From assembly GCA_014192545.1 (NCBI GenBank), contig BJHL01000004.1, positions 124,001 to 188,000 on the forward strand: a stretch of 64,000 nt of DNA, written 5' to 3'. A program made the position numbers and the translations under genes. The stretch's first letter is position 1; the number at the start of each line of letters is the position of its first letter. This DNA is from Phycisphaerae bacterium (GTDB lineage Bacteria; Planctomycetota; Phycisphaerae; Phycisphaerales; UBA1924). Below are positions 50,393-58,955 of the stretch, piece by piece. Under the pieces are notes generated by a model that saw only the letters and a list, made by a program, of their open reading frames with translations, had not been told where the DNA came from and did not search any database.

Positions 50393-50677
50393 ATGAAGAT
50401 CAAGCACATCGTCATCGAGGGCAGCGAGGAAGACATCACGGTGCGGGCCACGGCCGACGGCGCAACGGCCAGCGTGGTCCGCATGAGCCGCGCGCAAGGC
50501 CGTTTCGACAATGTCATCGCCGAGTTCCGCCGCGACGAGAGCCGCGAGGCCCGCTACGCGAAGGCCGCCGAGGTGGCCAAGCACGTCTACGGGCGGGACC
50601 GCCGGGGACAGGCGGCCGCCACCAACTCGATGGTCCACGACGTCCTCAACGAGATCGAGCGCATCGCGGGCTGCTGA
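50393..50677 (+). CDS. Small phage protein, rightward cassette gene 3
   Basis: The 94-residue protein starts at ATG 50393, AAGGAGACACGCC upstream. A short beta start (KIKHIVIEGSEEDITVRATA) is followed by helices (ARYAKAAEVAKHVYG, TNSMVHDVLNEIERIAG). Unrecognised. Confidence 0.55.
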   Translation: MKIKHIVIEGSEEDITVRATADGATASVVRMSRAQGRFDNVIAEFRRDESREARYAKAAEVAKHVYGRDRRGQAAATNSMVHDVLNEIERIAGC

Positions 50678-50704
50678 ACGCCCGCGCAACCAAGGAGACC
50701 CGCC

Positions 50705-50956
50705 ATGAACGAGATCGAAATGCAGAACACGCTGCTGTCCCTGATCCAGAACCTCCTCGACGCCCGCGAGGAGATCGAAGGCGAAGACGACGACATCGCG
50801 CTGGCCGACATCGCCCGCGACATGGTGAGCGAGGCCGAAGGCCTGGCCCACGCGGACACCTTCGACGGCGCGCAATTGCTCACGAGCAACAAGGGGCTGG
50901 TCCTGCGGATGGAGGACGGCTCCGAGTTCCAGATCAGCATCGTGCAGAGCCGCTGA
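50705..50956 (+). CDS. Small acidic phage protein, rightward cassette gene 4
   Basis: The 83-residue acidic protein has MNEIEMQNTLLSLIQNLLDA, EEIEGEDDDIALADIARDMV and GLVLRMEDGSEFQISIVQS. AAGGAGACCCGCC precedes the ATG. Acidic small proteins in phages are often DNA mimics or inhibitors, but no evidence here beyond charge. Confidence 0.55.
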   Translation: MNEIEMQNTLLSLIQNLLDAREEIEGEDDDIALADIARDMVSEAEGLAHADTFDGAQLLTSNKGLVLRMEDGSEFQISIVQSR

Positions 50957-50970
50957 ACAACCGCACGCGG

Positions 50971-50990
50971 CGTCGCGGGGAACCGCGACG
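50971..50990 (+). other. GNRA-like tetraloop hairpin in the cassette spacer
   Basis: An 8-bp perfect stem CGTCGCGG/CCGCGACG with a GGAA loop lies 15 bases past gene 4 and before gene 5. It has no T tract. Probably an mRNA processing or stability element. Confidence 0.45.
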
Positions 50991-51049
50991 GCCACGCTTC
51001 CCCGCCGCAATGTGCGACGGGAGTTCCAACCCCCAGTTCGGAGATGACC

Positions 51050-51577
51050 ATGAGCACGAAGACGAAGAAGCCCGCCAAGCCCCGCACCCCCCGCACTCCG
51101 AAGATGTCCAAGAGCGCCGCCCGCGCCGAGGGAGCCGCCAAGACAGACCGCCTCCGCAAGGCGGCGCTCGCCGAGATCAACGACCGGTTGGCGGGCGGGA
51201 AGCAGGACCACGAGGTGCCCAGCGAGAAAGAGGTCGCCAACAACGCGAACCTTGGCGCGGCTACGAAGGGCAAGAAGGCCAAGGGCGAGAAGGCCCCCAA
51301 GACGCCGAAGGCCCCGAAGCCCGCAAAGGAGCCCAAGCCCAAGCGCGTCAGCGCCCTCGACGCGGCGGCGCAGGTGCTCGCCGCGAGCGAGGTGCCGATG
51401 CGGGCCAAGGAGATGATCGCCGCGATGGAGGCGAAGGGTCTGTGGACGAGCCCCGGCGGCAAGACCCCCGAGGCCACGCTCTACGCCGCCATCATCCGGG
51501 AGATCGCCGCCAAGGGCACCGCCGCCCGCTTCAAGAAGCACGAACGCGGCGTCTTCGTCGCGGGGAAGGGAGCCTGA
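51050..51577 (+). CDS. HARE-HTH domain protein with histone-like basic tail
   Basis: The 175-residue protein starts at ATG 51050 (GGAG six bases upstream; an ATG two codons earlier abuts the Shine-Dalgarno). Lys/Pro/Ala-rich N-terminal region ([40 protein letters not shown]) resembles histone H1 tails. The C-terminal domain (about 103-170: [61 protein letters not shown]) is the HARE-HTH winged helix. That family is found in RNA polymerase delta and in restriction-linked proteins. DNA binding is likely. Confidence 0.78.
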   Translation: MSTKTKKPAKPRTPRTPKMSKSAARAEGAAKTDRLRKAALAEINDRLAGGKQDHEVPSEKEVANNANLGAATKGKKAKGEKAPKTPKAPKPAKEPKPKRVSALDAAAQVLAASEVPMRAKEMIAAMEAKGLWTSPGGKTPEATLYAAIIREIAAKGTAARFKKHERGVFVAGKGA

Positions 51578-51580
51578 GCC

Positions 51581-51850
51581 ATGAGCGCCACCCCCGCCCC
51601 GCAGCCCGCGCCGACCCAAGCCCAACTCGAGGCCGTGCTCCAGGCTGCACTCTACCTGCTTGGCGCGAGGCAGGACCGGATGGTCACGATCGAGGAGTGG
51701 ACGGATCTCGCCCGCGCCGTCGCGGCCTGCCAAGAGCGCAAGACAGCCGACTACCTCACCGAGCACGACCTCGAGGACATCGCCGAGCGCTACGCCCTTG
51801 AATGGGACGAAGCGACCGACGGGGCTCTGCCCACGCTCGACGACGAGTGA
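51581..51850 (+). CDS. Small phage protein, rightward cassette gene 6
   Basis: The 89-residue protein has TQAQLEAVLQAALYLLGARQ, VTIEEWTDLARAVAACQERK and LEDIAERYALEWDEATDG; helical and acidic. It begins 3 bases after the HARE-HTH gene and ends 8 bases before the convergent methyltransferase. Unrecognised. Confidence 0.55.
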   Translation: MSATPAPQPAPTQAQLEAVLQAALYLLGARQDRMVTIEEWTDLARAVAACQERKTADYLTEHDLEDIAERYALEWDEATDGALPTLDDE

Positions 51851-51858
51851 GGCGTTCA

Positions 51859-53229
51859 TCACGCCTTGCTCCCAGCCGCGACGCTCGTCGCGGCTTTCTC
51901 TTCGGCCACACCCTTTGCCGGGAGTCGCTCCGCCTTGCGGCCCGTGAACTTCTCCCAGCGCTGCACGATGACATCGCAGTAGAGCGCATCGAGCTCCATG
52001 AGAAACGCGTGCCGCCCGGTCATCTCCGCGCCGATGAGCGTTGAGCCGCTCCCTCCGAAGAGGTCGAGCACGTTTTCGCCGGGTCGCGATGAGAACTCGA
52101 TCGCCCGCCGCGCGAGTTCTACGGGCTTCTCGGTGAGATGGACCATGCTCTGCGGGTTGACCTTCTTGATCGACCACGTGTCGGGCACGTTCGCAGGCCC
52201 AAAGAAACGGTGCCCAGCGCCTTCCTTCCAGCCGTAGAAGCACCACTCGTGATTGCCCATGAAGTCCTTGCGGGTCAGGACCGGGTGCTCCTTGATCCAG
52301 ATGAGCGCCTGGGCGAAATAGAGCTCGCAGCGCTTGAGCACGGGCGGGTAGTTGCCGCAGTTGGCGTAGCCGCCCCAGATGTAGAACGTGCCGCCGGGGA
52401 TCAGCACACGGGTGATGTTTCCGAACCACGCCGCGAGCAGCCGGTCGAACTCGTCGTCCGACACAAAGTCGTTGGCGAGCGGCCGGTCCTTCGCGCGGAG
52501 TTTCTTGTGCGTGGCGCGGCTCTTCTCGGGGTAGCGGTTGAGGTCGGCGCTCTGCTGGTCGTGCTGGTCTGCCTTGCCGGGCAGCGCGAACGAGCTCAGG
52601 CCGGCGACGATCGCGTTGTTCGATCGCGGCTCGACCTTCACGTTGTACGGCGGGTCCGTGTTCACGAGATGGATCGGCTGGCCATCAAGCAGACAGTCCA
52701 GGTCTTCGGGCTTCGATGAGTCCCCGCACATCAGGCGGTGGTTGCCGAGCACCCAGATGTCGCCGGGAACGGTGGTCGCGGCGTCGGGGTGCCCAGGAAT
52801 GTCGTCGGGATCGGTGAGGCCCTCATTGCCGGCGGGGGCCATGATGGCGCTGAGGTCCTCGGCGCTGAAGCCGAGCAGCGCGAGGTCGAAGTCCATGCCC
52901 TTGAGGTCGGCGAGCTCAAGCGGCAGGAGTTCCATGTCCCACGACGTCAGCGTGGCGACCTTGTTGTCGGCGATGCGCAGCGCCTTGACCTGCTCGGGCG
53001 TCAGATCGGTGGCGCGGATCGTGGGCACCTCCTTCAGCCCGAGCTTCCGCGCCGCGCGGAGTCGCGTGTGCCCGGCGATGATCACGCCGTCGGCATCGAC
53101 CAGGATCGGCACCTTGAAGCCGAAGGCCTGGATGCTCTTGGCCACCGCATCGATGGCGGCGTCATTGATGGTGCGAGGGTTGCGGTCGTACTCGTGGACC
53201 GCGTCGATGGGAAGCATTTCGATGTTCAT
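51859..53229 (-). CDS. ParB-like/DNA methyltransferase fusion (beta-class N6A or N4C)
   Basis: The 456-residue protein starts at ATG 53229 with GGAG upstream. Residues 1-about 100 are a ParB/Srx-type domain (LPIDAVHEYDRNPRTINDAA, GFKVPILVDADGVIIAGHTR). The methyltransferase follows with motif IV DPPYN (192-196), an insert, then motif I DLFGGSGSTL (about 389-398); the IV-before-I order is the beta class. CFYGWKEGAGHRFFG and MVHLTEKPVELARRAIEF also fit the family. It methylates DNA, target unknown. Such fusions are common in prophages and protect phage DNA or regulate. No cognate endonuclease is adjacent. Confidence 0.9.
   Translation of the reverse strand: MNIEMLPIDAVHEYDRNPRTINDAAIDAVAKSIQAFGFKVPILVDADGVIIAGHTRLRAARKLGLKEVPTIRATDLTPEQVKALRIADNKVATLTSWDMELLPLELADLKGMDFDLALLGFSAEDLSAIMAPAGNEGLTDPDDIPGHPDAATTVPGDIWVLGNHRLMCGDSSKPEDLDCLLDGQPIHLVNTDPPYNVKVEPRSNNAIVAGLSSFALPGKADQHDQQSADLNRYPEKSRATHKKLRAKDRPLANDFVSDDEFDRLLAAWFGNITRVLIPGGTFYIWGGYANCGNYPPVLKRCELYFAQALIWIKEHPVLTRKDFMGNHEWCFYGWKEGAGHRFFGPANVPDTWSIKKVNPQSMVHLTEKPVELARRAIEFSSRPGENVLDLFGGSGSTLIGAEMTGRHAFLMELDALYCDVIVQRWEKFTGRKAERLPAKGVAEEKAATSVAAGSKA
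51874..51901 (+). terminator. Intrinsic terminator of the rightward cassette, within the convergent gene
   Basis: A 9-bp stem AGCCGCGAC/GTCGCGGCT with a GCTC loop and TTCTCTT tail lies 24 bases past the last cassette gene, inside the 3' coding end of the opposite methyltransferase gene. A smaller hairpin GGCGT/ACGCC lies just before it. Confidence 0.65.
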
Positions 53230-53688
53230 GGCGATCTCCGTCGTGAGCGCCGGCGCGGCGCACGGGGCGTCGAGGTGGCCCGCCGCACACGCGGTGGGTC
53301 CAGGGATCGGTGGATCGCTGGTTGGTTGGCTGGATCGCTCGGGCAGTCGGGCCCGTCCGTTGCGGAATACCGCTCGCTTCTGGTCCGCTACGGGCGACGC
53401 CCGTTGGCCACGGGTCCGCCCACGTTGGCCCACGTCGCGTTCCTAGCGGGTGGCTCTACCAACCCCGCCAGACGCCCGCCCTGCGCCCGGACGGGCGAAA
53501 CAAACTCTGTCGCCAAGCGCGGCTGTTCCCGCGGGCCAAGCCTCGCGTTCCCGCTCGGGAAGTACCTAACGCCATCCGCCACCTGGCCGTTCGGCTTCGG
53601 GCTGTTGGGCTCGTAGTAGGCGCGACCTGGCACGCGACCTGCATGGGCGCGGTGGGGCGGGAGGCGAGAAGTACATGATGGAAGAGAG

Positions 53689-53790
53689 AGATCTTTCAAT
53701 CTTTCAATACCTCCCTTCCGTCCGTGCGCGTGCCCACGCGTGCGCGGATCGCGTACGCGCGCGGTGAGTAGGTGAAAGATTGAAAGATCT
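53689..53790. repeat. 18-bp perfect inverted repeat with TGAAAGAT iterons
   Basis: AGATCTTTCAATCTTTCA at 53689-53706 and its exact reverse complement at 53773-53790 flank a 66-base GC-rich core with its own CGCGTGCCCACGCGTGCG-type symmetry. Each arm is a tandem of the 8-mer TGAAAGAT, giving four copies. It begins 3 bases past the primase stop. The remaining spacer (53230-53688) shows no gene that I can support. Confidence 0.7.
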
Positions 53791-53793
53791 GGC

Positions 53794-55968
53794 TCAGGCA
53801 AGGGCGTACACCACCTTCGGCCGCGTCGAGGAGGATTCCTCTTCCTGCCGCAACTGCTGTGTTTCCAGGAGGTTGTCGATGACTTCCTGCCGCTCCCGCT
53901 GGGTCAGCCACTGCGTCTTGCGGCAGAGTTCACTGCGGGAGATCTTTCCACCCGCCTTGCGCACCACCCGCACGACGCGCTTCTGCCGAGCGTCGAAGAC
54001 GCCGTCGGCGACCCATTCGTGGGCGATGTAGAGCATCCGTCGCGTGAGATAGGTCGACAGGTCGCACGCCCAGCTGGCGGCGTTGGCGTCGATCACGGGC
54101 TTCTCGGCGTTCGCTGAGCAGGCGTAGATCAGCGCCAGGCGGCACGCCTTCTCCTCCGCGCGAGCCCACAGCGACCGCCCCGTCTCATCGGGCTTGCCCA
54201 GTTCGGCATCCACCGTCGAGGCGAGCGCATCGAACACCTCGCCCGCCTGCGGCGTCGTCTCGACCACGATCGGCTTGGGGTGCTCCTTGAAGAGGTTGCC
54301 CCCGGGCTGCTGCGCTCCCCACCATTCCGCCGCCTGCTTGAGAGGTTCGGGGACACTCAACGCCTTGGCCCGCTGCCGCGCCGGCGTCTCGGCCGACTCG
54401 AACACGAGCAAGCGCGCGATGAAGCCGTCGCTGAGGCTGTCTGCGGTGAGAGACTCGAAGAAGTGCTCGGGGACGGTCGTGCCGTAGACGCTGACGCACG
54501 GCTGATCGACCACCTTGTTGCGCTTCTTGTCGGCGTAGGCCTTGCCGCGGAAGACCGTGTCGGCGCTGCTGTAGAGCTTCATCAGCGCCGTGAGCACGTT
54601 GAACAGGTGCGGGGCCTTCTTCGGGTCGCCGATGGTGCGAAGGAAGCGGCCGAACTCGTCGATCTGGAACAGGACCGCCGGCTCGGTCTCCACGGCGGTG
54701 ATCAGCCCCGCGTCGGACGCCAGGTCCTCGTTGCCCTCGTGCTCGACCATGTCGGCGGCGAAGAGGATGTTCTTGTTGACCTTGCGGGCGTTGTCCTTGC
54801 CAGCCCCGGAGGGTGCGACGCCGACGCAGTAGACGTTAGTCCGGTTGCCTCGCTCGTCGCGTACCTTGCGGGCCGCGAGGACGGCCTGGAGGCAGATGGC
54901 GGCCGCGAGTGCGAGCACCGGCTGTGGGCGAGTCGCCGTGGCGAGGTTGTACGCCACCACCTGCTCGATGAAGCCGGGCACGCGGAGAAGATGATCGGGG
55001 AACGGACCCGGATCTGGCGGACGCTCCGAGCGGGGCCGATCGACGACGGCACGCCGCGACTCAGGGTTGAATCCAGACAGATCAACGTCACTGGCTTCGG
55101 CGGGGCCGGCATCGCGCAGCCATCCGTGCGGACGATCGTGCGGCTTGCACGCCGCGTCGCTGACCTTGTGCCGAAGTTCCTTCTCCGACCACGGGGGCTG
55201 GCATCGAGGGTTGTACCGATCCCACAGCAGGTTGAACGCAACGTCCGGGTCGAGCCCAAACCCGTGCACCATCGCCGTCGCTGCCGTGTAGGTCCGGCTG
55301 TGCCCACCCGAGCCGGAGATCGCTGGCGGAATGCGGTCGAGGTACGCCGCAGCGCGGCGCAGCACGGCGTCGCCCGCTGGATAGCGATCGTTTCCTAGTG
55401 ACGGCGGCTGGGAAGCGATCGCTTCTTTGCGTCCGTGTCGGGCTTCGGTGACCGCCTCGGCCAGCGCCGCGACAGCAGCGGCCAGTTCCCCGGCGTCGAC
55501 CACAGCGGGTTCGCCGTCGAGCGGGTCGTACGGCTCCCCGCTGGGATGGATGCTCGGGCCGACGACCGTCTGAGCCCCGGTGCTTCGCAGTTCCACGATC
55601 ATCTTCTTCGACACCGGGTCCTGGTGCTTTCGGGTCTTCATCCCGTCGCACACGTACCACCAGTGCGACGCGGGCTTGCCCGGCCGCCCGGACATCGCGC
55701 CCGTCGGCGGCAGGAACTTCGGCGCGAGCGCCACCGCCTCCTCGCAGTCGAGGTCCACATCCACCAGCCACCCGCTCGGTTCGCCCAGCAGCACGCCGAT
55801 GTTGCCGGTGCCGTTGAAGTGCGCCGGCAGGTCGCTTTCGGAGAGCCGCAGGTCCGTCCACCCCTTGAGCACGGGAATCTTCTTCCGCGCCGGCACAGGG
55901 ATGACCGCGTACCCGCGAGCGAGGTACGTGCGCGCCGACTCGAGCAGAATGGAGGGGCCATCGCTCAT
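53794..55968 (-). CDS. Phage primase-polymerase with DUF3987 helicase-like domain
   Basis: The 724-residue protein has an N-terminal bifunctional primase/polymerase domain (about 8-190): YAVIPVPARKKIPVLKGW, GWLVDVDLD at about 66-74 with the catalytic Asp pair, and VVGPSIHPSGEPYDPLDGEP. The C-terminal DUF3987 P-loop domain (about 350-690) has VGVAPSGAGKDNARK as Walker A at about 385-392, ILFAADMVEHE, AVLFQIDEFGRFLRTIG as Walker B, and SDGFIARLLVFES. It would prime and unwind prophage DNA. A C-terminal winged-helix-like segment (KISRSELCRKTQWLTQRERQ) may bind origin DNA. Confidence 0.88.
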   Translation of the reverse strand: MSDGPSILLESARTYLARGYAVIPVPARKKIPVLKGWTDLRLSESDLPAHFNGTGNIGVLLGEPSGWLVDVDLDCEEAVALAPKFLPPTGAMSGRPGKPASHWWYVCDGMKTRKHQDPVSKKMIVELRSTGAQTVVGPSIHPSGEPYDPLDGEPAVVDAGELAAAVAALAEAVTEARHGRKEAIASQPPSLGNDRYPAGDAVLRRAAAYLDRIPPAISGSGGHSRTYTAATAMVHGFGLDPDVAFNLLWDRYNPRCQPPWSEKELRHKVSDAACKPHDRPHGWLRDAGPAEASDVDLSGFNPESRRAVVDRPRSERPPDPGPFPDHLLRVPGFIEQVVAYNLATATRPQPVLALAAAICLQAVLAARKVRDERGNRTNVYCVGVAPSGAGKDNARKVNKNILFAADMVEHEGNEDLASDAGLITAVETEPAVLFQIDEFGRFLRTIGDPKKAPHLFNVLTALMKLYSSADTVFRGKAYADKKRNKVVDQPCVSVYGTTVPEHFFESLTADSLSDGFIARLLVFESAETPARQRAKALSVPEPLKQAAEWWGAQQPGGNLFKEHPKPIVVETTPQAGEVFDALASTVDAELGKPDETGRSLWARAEEKACRLALIYACSANAEKPVIDANAASWACDLSTYLTRRMLYIAHEWVADGVFDARQKRVVRVVRKAGGKISRSELCRKTQWLTQRERQEVIDNLLETQQLRQEEESSSTRPKVVYALA

Positions 55969-55971
55969 CGC

Positions 55972-56364
55972 TTATTCGTTGTCCTCGCGGCGGCGAATGG
56001 TGGCGCCCATGAGCTTGACCGTCTGCGCCGCGGTCTCGCGGTCGCGCTTGCTGGCGCGGTAGTCCAACAGGCGGTCAATCTCGATCACGGGCTTGATCGC
56101 CAGGTCGAAGCCGTACGTCCCTGTGGCCAGGCCCGCCGCGTGGCCGATCGCCCGCGTGCATGAACTCGCCCGGTGCGTCCCGGCGGCCGCGATCAGCAGC
56201 GGGATCTCCGCGCGGGCCTCGGTGTGGTACATCAGGCCGCCGACGCTCCGCGCAAGCAGCGAGCCGATGCCCTTGGTGTCGTTCTTGTCGATGGGCGCGG
56301 AAACCTCGTGGCGTCCGAGCAACTGCCCGTCCTTGTCGGTCTCTTCGATGGTGATCGTGATCAT
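55972..56364 (-). CDS. Hypothetical phage replication-module protein
   Basis: The 130-residue protein has a beta start (MITITIEETDKDGQLLGRHE) and a helical body (IPLLIAAAGTHRASSC, FDLAIKPVIEIDRLLDYRAS). It sits between helicase and primase genes, 3 bases from the primase start. Unrecognised. Confidence 0.55.
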   Translation of the reverse strand: MITITIEETDKDGQLLGRHEVSAPIDKNDTKGIGSLLARSVGGLMYHTEARAEIPLLIAAAGTHRASSCTRAIGHAAGLATGTYGFDLAIKPVIEIDRLLDYRASKRDRETAAQTVKLMGATIRRREDNE

Positions 56365-56378
56365 GCAATGCTCCTTGT

Positions 56379-58070
56379 TCAGAATGGGATTTCGTCTTCG
56401 GGGATGCCGTACGTCATGCCCGCGGGCTCCGGTGGCCGGTCTGGCAGGCCTTCTTCGCTGTCCAGTCGCGGCGGCTTGTCGCCGAGCACGTGCTGCGTGA
56501 CGCGCTCGAACTGGTCGCCGGCCTTCTTCTCGACGGTGATGGAGAGCGTCGGCGCGAGCGCCCCGGCCTTAGCCATCTCGACCGCTTCCTCCGTGCCGCC
56601 CGGCACCGGCTCGACCGAGCGCGCCCGCCACCACGCCTCCGCCTTGGTGCGGGCGTAGCCGGTGTGGTCGAAGCAGACCCACTCGCGGAAGAAGCGGTTG
56701 AAGCCCACGCGGTATTCGACTCGCATCGTCAGCGGCGCGGACGGATCGCTGCGCTTGTAGTGCACGTGGTACGTCGTCTCGCTGACGCGGTGCTCCTCGC
56801 GTGTGGTCTGCCCCGAGAGGATGCCCTCGGTGCTGGCCTTCGCCTCGTGTTGCTGACGGTTGGGCTCGGGGAACTGGTGTCCGCACTGCGGGCAGGTCTG
56901 GTAGCCCGCCGCGATCAGGGCCTGGCAGTTCGGACACTCCTTTGCCGGCGCTTCGCCGTCGCCGCGATCGTCGGTGGCGATGCGGATCGCGTCGACCGGG
57001 CCGTGGCGGAGCACGTTGCCGCCGAAGTCCAGCACGAGGCAGTCGGACTTGCCCGGGTGGAGGCGGAAGCCCCGGCCCACCATCTGGTAGTACAGGCCCG
57101 GTGACATGGTCGGGCGCACCAGCGCCACGCAGTCGATGTGCGGTGCATCGAAGCCGGTCGTCAGCACGTTCACGTTGCACAGGTACTTGAGCTCGCCCGA
57201 ACGGAAGCGGCCGAGGATCGCCGCACGCACGCCGTCGGGCGTGTCGCCGGTGACGAAGCCGCACTCGATGCCGTGCTTGGTCTTGAGCACATCGACGATG
57301 TGCTGGCCGTGGCGGATGCCCGACGAGAAGATCAGCGTGGCGCTGCGGTCCTTGGTGTGCTCGGCGATCTCGGCGCACGCGCCCTCGACCAGCCCCTCTT
57401 TGTCCATGAGATCCTCGACCTCGCTGGCAACGAACTCGCCGGCGCGGACGTGCAGATCGTCGGTGCTGATCTTCTGCAGACCCGCCTTGGTCTTGAGCGG
57501 CGACAGGAATCCCTGCACGATCAGCTCGCGGACGCCGACCTCGTAGCAGACGTGGTTGAGGATGTTCTCGGCGGCGCAGATCGAGCCGGACTTCATGCGG
57601 TACGGCGTGGCGGTCAGCCCGATGATGCGGACGTTGGGGTTCACCACCTTGGCGTCGGCGATGAACTGGCGGTACATGCCGTCGTCCTCGGCGGGGACCA
57701 TGTGGGCCTCATCGACGATGATCAGATCAACGGGCCCCAGGTCGCAGGCCTTTTTCCAGATGCTCTGGATGCCCGCGACCGTGACGGCGTAGCCGAGATC
57801 CTTGCGTTTGAGGCCAGCCGAGTAGATGCCCATCGGTACGTCGGGCGCGATGACGCGGAGCTTGTCCGCCGCCTGCTCGAGCAGTTCCTTCACGTGGGCC
57901 AGCAGCACGACTCGGCCGCCCCAGTGGCCGACGGCGTCGCGGCAGATCGTGGCAATCACCTGCGTCTTGCCCCCGCCCGTCGGGATGACCACGCACGGGT
58001 TGTCGTCGCGGGTCCGCAGGTGCTCGTACACCGCAGCGATCGATTCGGATTGGTAGGGTCGAAGGTTCAT
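56379..58070 (-). CDS. SF2 DEAH-type helicase
   Basis: The 563-residue protein starts at ATG 58070 (MNLRPYQSESIAAVYEHL), overlapping the RusA stop by 4 bases. Motifs: Walker A PTGGGKT (30-36), VVLLAHVKELLEQAADKL, DEAH at about 133-136, IIGLTATPYR (motif III), LTTGFDAPHIDCVAL and YYQMVGRGFRLHPGK (motifs V-VI). A zinc ribbon CPNCQALIAAGYQTCPQCGH follows. A C-terminal extension (about 420-560) has beta-rich phage-specific sequence. Typical of phage replicative/restart helicases of the Res/DEXD family. Confidence 0.92.
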   Translation of the reverse strand: MNLRPYQSESIAAVYEHLRTRDDNPCVVIPTGGGKTQVIATICRDAVGHWGGRVVLLAHVKELLEQAADKLRVIAPDVPMGIYSAGLKRKDLGYAVTVAGIQSIWKKACDLGPVDLIIVDEAHMVPAEDDGMYRQFIADAKVVNPNVRIIGLTATPYRMKSGSICAAENILNHVCYEVGVRELIVQGFLSPLKTKAGLQKISTDDLHVRAGEFVASEVEDLMDKEGLVEGACAEIAEHTKDRSATLIFSSGIRHGQHIVDVLKTKHGIECGFVTGDTPDGVRAAILGRFRSGELKYLCNVNVLTTGFDAPHIDCVALVRPTMSPGLYYQMVGRGFRLHPGKSDCLVLDFGGNVLRHGPVDAIRIATDDRGDGEAPAKECPNCQALIAAGYQTCPQCGHQFPEPNRQQHEAKASTEGILSGQTTREEHRVSETTYHVHYKRSDPSAPLTMRVEYRVGFNRFFREWVCFDHTGYARTKAEAWWRARSVEPVPGGTEEAVEMAKAGALAPTLSITVEKKAGDQFERVTQHVLGDKPPRLDSEEGLPDRPPEPAGMTYGIPEDEIPF

Positions 58071-58384
58071 GGTTTGATCTGCGTGATCTCCACCAGCACT
58101 TTGCCGCTCGGCGTCACCGGGCCGCGTTCGACAACCAGCCGATCGATCTGCGAGTCGTCGCGGTACGCCCCGCCCTTGGCCAGGGCATCGAGCAGGGCTT
58201 TCTGCACGTTGTCCAGATCGCGGCGGCGGTTGTCGGGCGGGCAGACGGTGACACGCACCTCCAGCCGACCGTTCATCCGCACCACACGCATCCCCGCGAG
58301 GGCGGCGCACACGCTTGCGCGGTAGCGCCGCCCCTCGCGGCTCAGCACGGTCCTTGAGCCCATCCGTCGCCAGATGTGGTTCAC
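58067..58384 (-). CDS. rusA: RusA-family Holliday junction resolvase (start uncertain)
   Basis: At least 105 residues contain RRRDLDNVQKALLDALAKGG and YRDDSQIDRLVVERG, the catalytic Asp motifs of RusA. The family N-terminal motif (LPYPPSVNHIWR) begins seven codons upstream of the first ordinary start (GTG 58384). No ATG, GTG or TTG lies between it and the SSB gene. Translation probably begins at a CTG near 58429 or 58438, overlapping the SSB stop, or by coupling. It resolves recombination junctions, fitting the Sak4/SSB context. Confidence 0.88.
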   Translation of the reverse strand: MNHIWRRMGSRTVLSREGRRYRASVCAALAGMRVVRMNGRLEVRVTVCPPDNRRRDLDNVQKALLDALAKGGAYRDDSQIDRLVVERGPVTPSGKVLVEITQIKP

Positions 58385-58425
58385 ACTGGGCGGGTACGGG
58401 AGCTCGAGAACGCGACCAGATGGAC

Positions 58426-58896
58426 TCAGCGTTTCCAGGGCGGCGTGCTCCCCGGGCCAACGCCGACGGGAGCGCGGGCGCTCACCGGCGAGCCGCCACC
58501 GCCCTTCTTGGCGTAGCCCTTGATGACGTTGGTGAACTCGCTGTTGTCGTCGCGCTTCTTGAGCCCGACGTTGATCTCCAGCGGCACGTTGTGGAGCTCG
58601 ACCGAGTCCTTCGGCTGCATCACGCCGATGGCGCGGCAGATGGCCGAGAGCTCGCCGCGAGCGATCTTGACCGTCATCTCGCTCTTGTTCTCGAGGTTGA
58701 GGCGGGCCCAGACCAGGCGGCCCTTGAACTCCCCGTCGATGATCTGGAAGGTCAGCTGCAGGTACTTGCCCCCGCCGGTCTTGGTCGGCTTGAGCTCCGA
58801 CTCGGAGATGACGGCGAGGTACTTGCCCGCGGGAAGTGGGTCGAGAGCGACGGACGGGTCAACCTGGTTGGCGTCGAAGTTGTTCAGAGTGGCCAT
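58426..58896 (-). CDS. DUF669 single-strand DNA-binding-like protein
   Basis: The 156-residue protein has the DUF669 pattern: FDANQVDPSVALDPLPAGKY, VISESELKPTKTGGGKYLQL, TFQIIDGEFKGRLVWARLNL. A disordered Gly/Pro C-terminus ends WKR. DUF669 proteins have an OB-like fold and pair with Sak4-like recombinases in phages, as here. Confidence 0.88.
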   Translation of the reverse strand: MATLNNFDANQVDPSVALDPLPAGKYLAVISESELKPTKTGGGKYLQLTFQIIDGEFKGRLVWARLNLENKSEMTVKIARGELSAICRAIGVMQPKDSVELHNVPLEINVGLKKRDDNSEFTNVIKGYAKKGGGGSPVSARAPVGVGPGSTPPWKR

Positions 58897-58955
58897 GAGT
58901 CATTTCCTTTGCGGTTGGTGATGAACGTGTGAGGGATGGACCGCGGCAACGGCGC

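Noticed and set aside
49574-52429. 951-codon minus-strand frame spanning the methyltransferase 3' half and the rightward cassette
   Set aside because: Composition is a low-complexity GC-rich shadow (HRRGDDRAARVSHG...). The plus-strand small genes with Shine-Dalgarno sites and the methyltransferase in another frame explain the region.
52738-53616. Plus-strand frame opposite the ParB-methyltransferase 5' half
   Set aside because: Antisense shadow of a well supported gene.
53388-53801. 137-codon minus-strand frame between the primase and methyltransferase genes
   Set aside because: It runs through the inverted repeat and has Pro/Arg-rich shadow composition with no Shine-Dalgarno.
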